A DNA stretch of 64,000 nt from Talpa occidentalis (lineage: Eukaryota; Chordata; Mammalia; Eulipotyphla; Talpidae): contig NW_023603184.1 of the NCBI RefSeq assembly GCF_014898055.3, positions 33,479,359 to 33,543,358 of the forward strand. Direction: 5' to 3'. Position 1 is the first letter of the stretch. Every line of letters starts with the position of its first letter. Under the pieces are notes generated by a model. It saw only the letters and a list, made by a program, of their open reading frames with translations, searched no databases and had not been told where the DNA came from. The position numbers were made by a program, and so were the translations under genes. Positions 35,640 through 45,159 of the stretch are shown here, in pieces.

Positions 35640-36400
35640 AGGCAGTTTCCAGGTGTGAAATCCCCCTTCCAGGCTCTGAATGGCCACATCAGCTGCGCGA
35701 CAGGGAAGTGATGCTTCAGCCCTCGGACATGGGCCCAGGCCCAGTAGTGGCAGCACGTCAGAACCCGTGAGAAAAGCAGAGCCCCAGGCCCACGCGGCCC
35801 ACTGGTCAGAGCCTGCACCCTGGGAGACTGGACGCAGCTCGGCCTCCTGCCTGCCGGAGGGGCGGGAGGGGGATGGGCCCCAGGAAAGTGGAAAACCCTT
35901 CCCCAAACTGCACTGTAGACCGCGGGGATGAAAACGCACAGGCCAGCGGGGGATGGAGGGCCCAGGACCCGCCAGAGCGCCCTCGCGGGCTGCAGTCGGG
36001 AGCAAATGTCTCGGGAAGGGGCGGAGCCACGCGCAGGAGGGAACGGGACCCCTGAGTCCTGCCTGCCCCAAAACGAACCCCCAAGGCCCCAGTTCTCCAC
36101 ATCCAGCCCACCGAGCTGGGGCCACCCCGAACCCTTGTGTCTTCCTTCCTCACCTGTCCACTCCAAGGCCGCCGGCTTCCCAGGTCAAGGGCAGTGGCGC
36201 CCCACGAGGTTCCTGAAGGACCAGGCTCACCCCAGATGGAACCTCAACCCGAGTTGGGGGCCAGCAAGGCCAGGGGCCCGGCCTGGGCGACCGCGCATGC
36301 GCGGTAGCAGCACAGGTGCAGCCAGGTGAGCTGGGCGGGGCTGGGCGCGCTGGGGCTGCCGGAGGCCACGCCCACCGGGCCGCAGGCGAAGGCGGGACGG
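35640..36400. promoter_or_regulatory. CpG-rich island-like segment
   Basis: GC-rich with many CpGs, in sharp contrast to the AT-rich flanks. It contains a GC box (GGGCGGGGC near 36334) and a perfect 14-bp palindrome, CCGCGCATGCGCGG, at 36291-36304. It ends in the family X LTR. Long open frames on both strands (for example 35493-36166 minus) are what GC-rich text gives by chance. It could be a promoter of an unannotated transcript or a fossil of a GC-rich provirus. Confidence 0.4.
36291..36304. promoter_or_regulatory. NRF1-type palindromic motif
   Basis: CCGCGCATGCGCGG is a perfect inverted repeat that contains the NRF1 consensus GCGCATGCGC. NRF1 sites are typical of CpG-island promoters. Binding is not shown. 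Confidence 0.45.
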
Positions 36401-36404
36401 TTCG

Positions 36405-36952
36405 CAAATAAACAGGTGGAGCTGAGCAGGGAGAGAAGCTGCAGAGGAGACTGAGGAAGGAAGGAAGCAGGATGGAGAACCAGAAGGAGACCTGGAGGAG
36501 GCGCATGGAGCCGAGAGACACGTAAAGAAAGTACACTTGCCTTTTGGTAATGGACTGGGTGACACAGATGTGGGTGAGACCCGTGGGGAGGTGACAATGG
36601 CTGTTTTTGTCTTGATTTTGATTTTCCTCTTTTCCCTCCAGACTTGTCTGGTGGTTTCTGATCCTTTACTGGGGGTCCCCACGGGAAGATGCTTTAGACT
36701 TGTGGCAGGCTTTGGGGCCTTGCTCTGGGCCAATCCTGCTTGGGTGGACTTTTACCCACAAGGGGACGGGTAGCTTTGGGTGCTTCATTTAGAAACTAGA
36801 CTCTTTGCCTTTCCTGTATTGTTTCCTAATTGTATTAAAGTTCCTTCCCATTAAAGTCTCATATGTTTTGTGTTGATGCGGCGGATGGCAGAACCTATTT
36901 AGAGCAGGCAGGTTTGGGGGGTCTGGAGTGCTCCTCTCCCTGTCCTGTAACA
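36405..36952 (+). mobile_element. LTR, family X, copy 2, 5'-truncated
   Basis: Aligns in reverse to 23324-23918 from 'aggtggagctgagcagg' to the terminal TGTAACA. It carries ATTAAA-type signals at about 36835-36855 near the 3' end. About 50 bp of the 5' end seen in copy 1 is absent. An open frame at 36537-36773 is the counterpart of the one in copy 1. Confidence 0.7.
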
Positions 36953-37705
36953 GGAGGACGAAAGTGACAAACCTGGAAATCGGGTGCCCCGAGACCAGAC
37001 CTGACTCACACAAGGAGGTGGGGGTAGAGGGAAGTAAACCAGAGTTCCCCATACCCCCGCCCCTGGGGAAAGGCCCAGCCCAACAGGGTTGTCCCAAAGC
37101 AGGGCCATGGGAGCCCAAGAGCTGTCCCAAGTCAGAAAAGGGTCCCAAAGAGCCAGAACCCCCGACCTGGGCTCCGGGGCAGAGGTCACTCCATCCATGA
37201 TCTGATCCGGTGCCCCCTCCTGTGCTTCTGCGCTGGGCATTCTTGTTTCTCCTCTTCTTGTTTCTCCTTTTCTTGGCCCAGATCTGTTTCCGCTTCTTGG
37301 AAGAACACCTCTCAAAGCCACACAATGCCACTCATCTCCAATTGTTTTTATTTGAAGCAGACAAAATCCTTGTGGAAGTTATGCAAAAATAGACACTGAC
37401 GTGAGTAGTAAACATTTCTACCACTATTTTCATGCTGTGTTGGTATCAAGGGGAGAGAAAACGCAAACTCGAGTTAGTGCTGCTGAAAAAAGAAAAAAAA
37501 TAATTTAACATTGCTGCAGGTCCGGGTCAGTCAAAACAACTTTGCTGAATCAGAACAAAATGCCACAAAATTACCAGTATATTATGTCAAAACTTAGTAA
37601 AGATCAGGTGTATCTCCAACAGTCTATTCAGTCCTTTGTAGGAAAATTTTTTTTTAACCCATCAAAAGTTCCATCAACAGGAATCTGTTGAGGCCTTTCT
37701 CCCTT
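36953..37705. other. Unexplained segment after LTR X copy 2
   Basis: No gag or pol signature is visible after the LTR, so this is not a clear provirus interior. It has a GC-rich first half, including GGGGGTAGAGGG at 37020-37031 which resembles the minisatellite unit, and an AT-rich second half. Nothing else is recognised. Confidence 0.35.
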
Positions 37706-37840
37706 ATTTTCTCCAGAAACAATTTCTGTAGATATCAAACAACTGAAGTATACAATATAACAAGGCAACAATCACCACTGATAATTTACACACCAACCAG
37801 GTACTGAGAGGTTTATACACGTTTTAGAAAACCAATGTGC
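37706..37840 (+). repeat. 130-bp direct repeat, copy 1
   Basis: From 'ctccagaaacaatttctgtagatatcaaac' to 'cgttttagaaaaccaatgtg'. It recurs with about 88% identity at 40856-40988 in the same direction, with unrelated sequence on both sides, so it is an interspersed unit rather than part of a longer duplication. The last part resembles MIR/L2 text, but the name is uncertain. Confidence 0.75.
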
Positions 37841-38427
37841 ACGTGTTCCATCTCCTCCAAGGTGAATCCAGAGGGAGCAGAGAAGAGCTGGGCCTCTCCC
37901 CAGGAGGACTTGGCATATTCCCCAGAGGAAAAACCCCACAGCTGCTGGGACTTTCCCGCACCCTGGAGAGAAAGTGCTCCCTCTGAGCACAGGGGTCAGG
38001 AAGCCACCCAGGATGCCCAGGTGAAGGGGTGGCCTGGAGCGCTGCCACTGCTGCAGCGGGCAACTGCTCCATCCTTGGAAAGTCAGACTTGGGGCTGGCA
38101 GAGCCCAAGAGGCATCCAGCTCCAGGCTCTGGCCTGCGCCACGGGTACCGAACTTCAGCCTCAGTTTCCCTCAGCCCATAAAAGGAAAGCGAGTTTGGGG
38201 AACAAGGAAAGTGGTTGAATTCGTGGACAAACCAGGAGGGCAGTAGACCGACATCTGACGGACCACCGTCCTGCTCTTGGGCAGAGGGCAGGGGTCTTGA
38301 TGCAAAGGGGAAAAAAGGGGAAAGGGAGGGAGGGTCTGCAAAGGGGCAGGAGAAGGGGTGGGCACGAGATGGGTAAGCTCCAGGCTGCTTTTCTCAACTC
38401 CTTGGAATGAGAGAAGACGAACCTGTC
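37841..38427. other. GC-rich non-coding stretch
   Basis: Unique sequence with no supported gene. Short open frames on both strands are without domains. Confidence 0.35.
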
Positions 38428-38431
38428 AAAC

Positions 38432-38910
38432 TGTTACAGGGCAGCCCCGATACAAAACGGGGTGCCTGACTGTGGGTCCTCACCTGCACGCTTAAAAGGA
38501 CTTATCAATGCTCTACTGCAGGCACACGTGAAAGGTTAATAAAGGTTTATTTACAAGGGAAGGGGAAATGAGGACATGTACAGCTCTGGGAGAAAAATGG
38601 GAGACAAAGTTTTAAATGCGTCCTACCCGATCCGCCAATCTGGAATCCCAAAATGGCACTCTGAGAGCTGGCCGCGAGCCAAGAGCGGTGAAGCCAGGAG
38701 GCAAGCGACAGAGCGAGAGACCCCAAGGCCCACGTGTCTGGTTTTTATACCAACCCTGGCTGCTTAACTCCACCCTCAGGTCCCAGCCACCCTCCCTTTG
38801 GTGGTGAGGGGATTTGTCTTTCCCAATGTCTTGATGGCTCTGGTCTGGAGTGGGGGTGGGGTCCACAAAGCCTGTATGGGATTAGCGCAGGACATTCTTT
38901 CCCCCTAACA
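38432..38910 (-). mobile_element. Solo LTR, family Y, copy 1
   Basis: 479 bp, TGTTACAG...CCTAACA, flanked by a perfect 4-bp target duplication, AAAC (38428-38431 and 38911-38914). On the minus strand a TATAAAAA box lies near 38740 and AATAAA near 38545, giving U3-R-U5 on that strand. A 4-bp duplication suits a class I (gamma-like) ERV. The single LTR with its own duplication shows that the provirus was lost by LTR recombination. Confidence 0.88.
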
Positions 38911-39066
38911 AAACAAGGGGGGAATTGCGAGAGATGGGGGAGACCAACTTGTTCATTCCTATCTGAGGGACTGGTCACTTGTAGCTGCATCCCATGTGCT
39001 CCGGCAGCTCAGACCAAAACCTGATTCGTCATAAAACGCTTCTTGAGTTACACGTTTCCTCCTGGA

Positions 39067-39240
39067 CTTTTTTAGATTTATTTCTTTATGCATACAAGAG
39101 CTGGGGTACAGGCCAGAGGTGCAGCGGAGTGAGCGGGGTCACCAGAGACAGAGTGGGGAGCAGAACTGGCAGATGGATTGAAATCGACAGCTGAGGGGGG
39201 CAGCGAGGAGACCGGGGCAGTCTGCTGTGCCCTGTAGGGT
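39067..39240 (-). mobile_element. Truncated tRNA-derived SINE
   Basis: Inverted tail and body ('agatttatttctttatgcatacaagagctggggtacaggccagaggt', 'agagacagagtggggagcagaac'). The head is missing. Confidence 0.8.
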
Positions 39241-39399
39241 GCTCTTAGCCAGCACGGGTGGAACTCGTCCGGCAGGGGCTGGCCAGGGCTGGAGAGTGCC
39301 TTCTGGAACCCCCAACCCTAGCCTCCCCCCCAGACCCATGAAGGTGACCTGAAATGGTCCCCAGGTCTCACTGTGAAGCTGGGCACAACCTGAGCTGTA

Positions 39400-39888
39400 G
39401 GAGAGACGGCGCCGCCATCGGAATCCTGGTTGTTGAGAACGCGCTCAGGGCGGCGTCCTCCTGCCCCAGGGACGGTGCGGGGGCTCCTGACCCCCCAGCT
39501 CCCCACTGCGCGGCAGCGGCTGCCCGCCCGTCCCCGTGGGCCCCGGCCAGGGCCTCTCTCCTCGCCCGCCCTCGGCAGAGGCCGCACCGCTCCAGGCCCC
39601 GCCTGGCCCGCGACCAGGACACGCCAGCGGCGTCTCCAAGCAGAGTGGGTGCGCGCACCACAGGGAGGCCCAGGATAAACAACGAGGCCCTGCGCACGCG
39701 GCGTCCGACGTGGGTGTCACCTCCACCCTCTGCACACACGCACACCCCGGGAGCAGCGCGCGCCCCGAAGACGCTGTGGGCAGGGGGCCCGAGGGCACTT
39801 CTCCCGGGAAGACACCCCCCTCCCCCCAGCCACAGGCAGACGGTGACCGCGCCCACTGCCAGGAAAAGAAAAACCACCCCACCCAGAC
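39400..39888. promoter_or_regulatory. CpG-rich island-like segment between two solo LTRs
   Basis: Very CpG-dense (for example 'ccgcctggcccgcgaccagg', 'gcgcacgcggcgtccgacg', 'gcagcgcgcgccccg'). Frames on both strands stay open for 140-190 codons (39354-39917 plus, 39368-39877 minus), a base-composition effect. Because CpG decays in methylated DNA, this density suggests germline hypomethylation or recent arrival. Confidence 0.4.
39571..39660 (+). repeat. 90-bp inverted repeat, left arm
   Basis: 'ggcagaggccgc...gcgaccaggacac...gtctccaagcagag' recurs in reverse at 41420-41510 with roughly 80% identity. The arms are 1.8 kb apart. Confidence 0.7.
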
Positions 39889-39892
39889 ACCC

Positions 39893-40363
39893 TGTTATAG
39901 GGCAGCCCCGATATTGAGCGGGTTGCCTGGCTGTGGGTCCTCACCCGCACGCTTAAAAGGGACTTATTAATACTCCACTACAGACACACACAAAAGGTTA
40001 ATAAAAGGTTTATTTACAAGGGAAAAGGAAAGAAGGAAAATGTACAACTCAGGGAGAAAATAGGGAAATAAAGTCTTTAATGCGTCCTACCCGATCCGCC
40101 GACCTGGAAAACCAAAGTCACTCTCAGAGCTGGCCTGACGCTGCGAGCTGGCGGAGAGCCAAAATGGGGGACCCCTCCAAAGCCCACGTGTCTGCCTTTT
40201 GTATCCACCTGGCTGCTTAACCCCACCCTCAGGTCCCAGCCACCTTCCCTTTGGTGGGGATGGGATTTGGAGTTCCCAGTGTCTTTGGCTTTGGCCTGGG
40301 GTGGGGGTGGAGTCCACAAAGCCTGTATGGAATTAGCTTTAGGACATCCTTTTCCCCCTAACA
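39893..40363 (-). mobile_element. Solo LTR, family Y, copy 2
   Basis: 471 bp, TGTTATAG...CCTAACA, same family as 38432-38910 and in the same orientation. It has its own perfect 4-bp target duplication, ACCC (39889-39892 and 40364-40367). The two LTRs are therefore independent insertions and not the ends of one provirus. Confidence 0.88.
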
Positions 40364-40442
40364 ACCCCATCCCACGCGGGGCGCCGGCAACCGGCATCCC
40401 TGAGGGGGAGAAGGCGGCACCTGACTGAAAAGAGCGGAGAAG

Positions 40443-40457
40443 CCGCCAGGGGGCGCC
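40443..40457 (+). promoter_or_regulatory. Strong CTCF-type motif
   Basis: CCGCCAGGGGGCGCC fits the core CTCF consensus CC(A/G)NNAGGGGGCGC at every strongly constrained position. Occupancy cannot be judged from sequence. Confidence 0.55.
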
Positions 40458-40589
40458 CCAGCTGCTGGCAGAAGCCCCGCCCATCCGACTGCGCAGGCGC
40501 GGGCCGAACAAAATAGTGACGGCGCGGCTGCGTCGCTACGGGGCGCCAGATCCCACCAAGACGAAGCCCAGCCACGGGGACTGGGCGGT

Positions 40590-40608
40590 CTACCCCCTGG
40601 ACCCTCTA
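40590..40608 (-). repeat. Isolated copy of the 16-bp minisatellite unit
   Basis: CTACCCCCTGGACCCTCTA is the exact complement of 19 consecutive bases of the TCCA-type array at 30553-30855. It stands alone here. Confidence 0.85.
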
Positions 40609-40855
40609 CAGGCAGCGGGTGGGGCGTCGGGCTCCTGCTCCCCAGCTGTGTCTGCTGCTTGGAGTCCGGGCGGGTCCGGCCGGCAGCTCCTCCTTCCCTC
40701 CAGGTCTCCTCGGGCAGCTCCGGGGCCACGTCCGCCTTCTGGGGTCCCCCCACACCATGGGCAGAACTTGGGGGATGCTCACCCCAAACCTGCTCTGAGC
40801 AGGGACCCCAGTCCGTCCACGCCCCCGCCGGGCACACAGTCCCGCCCCCCCGCCT

Positions 40856-40988
40856 ACTTTCTCCAGGAACAATTTCTGTAGATATCAAACTGAAGTATAC
40901 AGTATGACAAGGTGATAATCACCACTGACAAGTTACACACCTATCAGGTACTGAGAGGTTTGTACACGTTTTAGAAAACCAATGTGAA
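40856..40988 (+). repeat. 130-bp direct repeat, copy 2
   Basis: Second copy of the unit at 37706-37840, about 3.15 kb downstream, with different flanks. Confidence 0.75.
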
Positions 40989-40989
40989 C

Positions 40990-41258
40990 ATACTGAGTGA
41001 GACCACGGAGAGCTAACCAATCACAGGGAGACTTGGAGCTTTAGAATAATCAGGGAAAGAAGGTCTATAGTCCCTGAGGCAGGACTCTGCTTTGGCTTCC
41101 TTGCTGCTCCCTGGCCTGGTTTCATGGCCTGGGAATCCCACTTTATTTCTGTTCCTTTTCTCCTCAATAAACGTCTTCTTTCTCTAAACAAACCTGCCTC
41201 TTCTGGCTTGCTTGCTTGAGCATCTGCGAAGTTTCTGCTGCGGCTTCGTGAGACACCA
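40990..41258 (+). mobile_element. LTR-like segment with CCAAT and AATAAA
   Basis: AACCAATCAC near 41017, AATAAA at 41166 and a U5-like stretch ending GAGACACCA. The pattern is that of a retroviral LTR on the plus strand, but I cannot fix the 5' end or show a target duplication. Confidence 0.4.
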
Positions 41259-41326
41259 ACCCGTGGTGGTCTAGTGGCTGGGGCTCAGTGCTGCCCCTGC
41301 AGCCTGAGATCATTCCTGGCTGGGAA
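41259..41326 (+). pseudogene. tRNA-Glu-like relic
   Basis: The text GTGGTGGTCTAGTGGCTGG... to ATTCCTGGCTGGGAA follows the order of tRNA-Glu: acceptor, TGGTCTAGTGG A-box region, a degraded anticodon arm shortened by about four bases, and a TCATTCC remnant of the T arm. It cannot fold into a normal cloverleaf. It lies directly after the LTR-like segment. Confidence 0.5.
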
Positions 41327-41419
41327 ACTAGGCCTGAAAACCTACAATTCTGGTATCATTAAGAGGGTTCGGCAAGTCCTCGAGATGCAGCAGCTGATGA
41401 TCTGGGGAGGCCGGCAGGG

Positions 41420-41510
41420 TGCCTGCGCCCCTGCTCTGCTTGGAGACCCCCCTGGTGTGTCCTGGTCGCAGGCCAGGCAGGGGTCTTGAGCGGAGCGGCC
41501 TCTGCTGAGA
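41420..41510 (-). repeat. 90-bp inverted repeat, right arm
   Basis: Reverse counterpart of 39571-39660. Confidence 0.7.
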
Positions 41511-41519
41511 TCATACAGT

Positions 41520-41730
41520 GATTATCCATTGCTGTGTGACTTAGCTCACACAGTATAATGCTTCATGTTCATGAATTTTGTTATGGATGGCAGGATTTCC
41601 TGCCTTTTTTTTTAAGGCTGAAATCGTACATTGTGCATTTATCCTTTGGTGGACACTGAGGTTGCTCCTTTCTTAGTTATTGTAAACAATGATGCAATGA
41701 ATATGCCGTTGCACATATCTTTCTAGTTAG
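41520..41730 (-). mobile_element. L1 fragment
   Basis: Minus-strand L1 ORF2 end: 'tttggtggacactgaggttgctcctttcttagttattgtaaacaatgatgcaatgaatatgc'. Short and defective. Confidence 0.8.
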
Positions 41731-41789
41731 TGCTCTTATTTTTTTTTTTGAACAATACCAGAAATGGAAATGCTAGATCTGTGGTAGTT

Positions 41790-42047
41790 ACTTTTTTTTT
41801 AAAGATTATTTTTTTATGCATACCAAGAGCAAGGTGCGGGCCAGAGGTGTGGTGGGTTTGGGGTGAGAGGATTCTCACAGAGAGAGAGTGGGGAACAGAA
41901 TTGGCAGACCTATGAAATACACTGCTGAGGAGATCTGACATGAGCAGGCAAAGCAGGAGAGGTCTGCTACGCCATGTGGCTCAGCTCTGTGGCCAGGGAT
42001 GGAAGTCATGCTGCACTGGCTGCAGATAAAATCTTAATCCCTTGCAC
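41790..42047 (-). mobile_element. tRNA-derived SINE, diverged
   Basis: Inverted copy with tail complement 'aaagattatttttttatgcataccaagagc' and body 'agagtggggaacagaattggcag'. The head is degraded. Confidence 0.8.
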
Positions 42048-42576
42048 CAAATATATATATTTGCTGGAATAAGGCATTTATGTTATTCTGGACTGAACTT
42101 AGAATGAAATCTACATGCAACTTACTCTACTCAAGCAAGAAGAAAACCACATTTCTCTCATTGATAAGAGGAGCTAAAACATTTTAAATGTGGCTAAAGG
42201 AAATAAAAAATATAACTTATCATGAACTAAGAATCTTTCATTAAAGAACTCATCTAGTAAAAGAATTTCCTTTCACTTCAATAGAAAAAATAAGTTTTCT
42301 AAGTAACTACCACACAAAAAAAAGAGACCAACAATCAAATTCCTTTCCACAAGAGATTGAAATGAAAACTTAAATTTTTAAAAATATTTTGTGAAACTTC
42401 TTTTGGAAAATATCACTTACCTTCCTAAATTGTTCAAGTGTTATTGTCATTATAAATCATTAAAAATGAATAGTTATTTCATTTCTTTAATCAATAGTTT
42501 ATTAAGCACTATTGCATGTCAAGGTAAAATAGAGCACTAAAAAAATTTTTTTTTAAATGTGAAATACCAAATTTAA
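42048..42576. other. AT-rich intergenic stretch
   Basis: No gene or clear repeat. Very AT-rich with A-runs. Confidence 0.4.
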
Positions 42577-43440
42577 CCCAGTGAGTGAAAACAGACCAAT
42601 TTTATTCCTATTTCCTGCAAATGGCCAACAAGCATATGAAAAAAATGTTCAACATCACTTGTAATCGGGGAAATGCAAATCAAAACTACCATGAGATACC
42701 ATCTTACACCAGTGAGAATGGCACATATTAAAAAAACTAGCAACAACAAATGTTGGCGAGGGTGTGGAGAAAAAGGAACTCTCCTGCACTGCTGGTGGGA
42801 GTGCAAACTGGTCCAACCACTATGGAAAGCTGTGTGGAGATTTCTTGACCTACTAAACATAGAGCTTCCATATGATCCAGCAATTCCACTCCTAGGTATT
42901 TACCCAAATGACACAGAAACAGTAATTTCAAAGGGCACCTGCACGCCTATCTTTATAGCAGCACTATTCACAATAGCTGAGCTTTGGAAACAACCCAAAT
43001 GCCCAAAAATAGATGACTGGATCAAGAAGATGTGGTACATATACACAATGGAATATTACTCAGCAATCAAAAAAGATAAACATATGCAGTTTGCAGCAAA
43101 ATGGATGGAGCTAGAAGGGATCAGCCTCAGCGAAATAAGTCAGAAAGAAAAAGAAAAATACCGGATGGTCTCACTCATAGTAGGAATTTCGAAAACCTAA
43201 ATGAGAGACCAGGAAAAAGACTAATCAATACAAAGTAAAAATCAAAATCAATAAGCAACTATAAACCAGAGACACACTGGGGGGGGGGCGGGGGAGGGAT
43301 GGGGAAAGGAAGGACTAGAGTCAAAATAAGGGGGGGCTGCAATTGTATGGGAATATAACCAAAATGAAAATGCATACATTGTACAAAGATGAAAAAAGAT
43401 GTAAGAATTATATAAAATAAAATATTTAAATAAAAAAGCT
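42577..43440 (+). mobile_element. 5'-truncated L1 with open ORF2 C-terminus
   Basis: Contains the last part of ORF2 as an intact 175-codon frame (42673-43200) with [27 protein letters not shown] and the zinc-knuckle region. A G-rich 3' UTR follows (run of G at 43280-43290) and then an A-rich tail ('taaaataaaatatttaaataaaaaa'). It is the youngest-looking L1 here. The missing reverse transcriptase and endonuclease make it immobile. Confidence 0.92.
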
Positions 43441-44120
43441 TCATTTCACTAATTCTTTTGTGGTTCAATTTTCAACTATATTAAGTTTTTTTATTTTACA
43501 TCTACAGCAAAATCAAATTCTCAAAGGGCTCAATGACTAGAGCTATGAAGAAATGAATCTCTTGCTAGCACTGTGGTTTTTAATTTCTTCATTTTATACA
43601 CAAAACAACTCCCATTTCTTTGGAGGGAAAATATTGGAATTATTATATTAAAATATATTTTGCAATAAAATAACATCTATTATGTCATCATAGTGCAAAA
43701 TTTGCACCTTTCTGCTGTGTATTATAATTAAGTGTATTGTATTTAAGTGGAAAAGTTGAACATTGAAATATATATTAAATTATAGCCAATCTTTCCAAGA
43801 CAGAATATGACATTTTTTGAAAAATAGAAAACACTTCTAATATCCCAAGCAAATAGCAATAACAAAATAATAATAATAATTTTTAAAATCTCCAGGTCAA
43901 GGTTTATCTTAAAGAAACTATAAATTTGAATGTCTCCATTTGTCTAATCAACATGACAACAGAGGAGGTTCCTGGCTTTACTCCTGAGATGATCATTCAC
44001 AGGAACACTATACCCAAGAGAGTCCTGTGACTTGGGGCAAAATGGAGCACCCCTTGCTCATTGGAGATTGACACAGACTGCAATAGAAGAGGAGACAGAA
44101 AATAGTCACACATCAGGAAT
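43441..44120. other. AT-rich intergenic stretch
   Basis: No gene recognised. May contain very old repeat text. Confidence 0.35.
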
Positions 44121-45070
44121 AGATGTGGATGGGACATGATGAAAAAGGAAATCTAATACATTGTTGGTGGGAATATAGAATAGTTCAGTCTCTATGGAAA
44201 ACAGTATGGAGCTTTCCCAAAATATTAGAAATAGATATACCATAGGGTCCTGCAATTACATGAAGAATGCAAAACGTTAAATTGAAGGGATATATGCACT
44301 CCTATGTTCATTGCAACTCTGCTTATCATAGTGAAGTTATGGAAACAAGCTAAATGCCCAAAAACAGATGAGTAGATTAAGAAGATATGCCATATACACA
44401 CAGAAGAATACTACTCAGTTAAGAAAAATGAAATCTTGCCGTTTGCATCATGGATGGAACTGAAGGGAATTATGCTAAGTGAAGCAAGTCAGAAGGAAAA
44501 AGCCAAATACCAGATAACTTCACTCATATGTGTAATAGAAAGAAATAAATGAAAGGAACAAATAGAAGTATAACAAAACAAACCCTAGAATTTGGACTGC
44601 AGAATTGAGAATAAAAGAGTAAAGGAGGAAGGTACCCGATGGACTATGGTGGAGGATTATGGGTGCTTTGGTAATGGATGTAGTTTGTTAACATACATTA
44701 GAAAGGGTGTAAACCAATATTACTGCAATTAAAAAAAAAGTCAAATTCATATAAACAAAGTAGAATAGTGATTACCAGAGAAAGTGAAAGAAATGGGGTG
44801 ACATTTACCAAAGGGGTACAAAACTTTAGTTATGTAGGATAAGTTCTACAGATCTAATATACCACATGATAACTGTGACTAATACTACTCTATTGTAAAA
44901 AATACTGGAGATTTATTAAGAGAGTACATTTCACATAAAAGGTAACTATGTAAGAAAACAGATGTGTTAATTAGCTTAACTGTAGTCATCATTTCACTAT
45001 GACATGTATGTCAAAACATGCTGTACACCTTAAATACCTACATTTTGCATTAAAAGATATGACGTTAAAT
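44121..45070 (+). mobile_element. Older L1 3' ends
   Basis: 44121-44740 is an old L1 ORF2 end and 3' UTR ('gggaatatagaatagttcagtctctatgg', 'gaatactactcagttaagaaaaatgaaatcttgcc'). 44750-45065 is a second L1 3' region ('ccacatgataactgtgac', 'catgctgtacaccttaaat'). Both are full of stops. Confidence 0.75.
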
Positions 45071-45159
45071 ATTTTCAAAATTATTTTAAAAACTGCAAAT
45101 AGCGCTTTACTGCTACCACTTGAAATGGAAACCATTGAGATTTAAGAAACATTTCTTTG

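Larger units (their letters stand above)
40364..40855. promoter_or_regulatory. CpG-rich segment with CTCF- and NRF1-type motifs
   Basis: GC-rich block starting at the end of solo LTR copy 2. It contains CCGCCAGGGGGCGCC at 40443-40457 (CTCF core), GCCCCGCCC (GC box) near 40474, TGCGCAGGCGCG at 40490-40501 (NRF1-like) and the 19-bp minisatellite unit at 40590-40608. It looks like a promoter or insulator, but no transcript or gene is identified. Confidence 0.4.

Noticed and set aside
35493..36166. Minus-strand open frames of 186-210 codons
   Set aside because: They lie in a CpG-rich block, run into the SINE tail, overlap open frames on the other strand, and show no domain or splice pattern. GC composition explains them.
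39354..39917. Open frames of 140-187 codons on both strands
   Set aside because: Same cause: CpG-dense sequence with few stop codons. No start context or homology is recognised.
38432..40363. A single short provirus made of the two family Y LTRs
   Set aside because: Each LTR has its own different 4-bp target duplication, and the sequence between them holds a SINE and a CpG island but no retroviral interior.
42673..43200. 175-codon frame as a host gene
   Set aside because: It is the C-terminal part of L1 ORF2.
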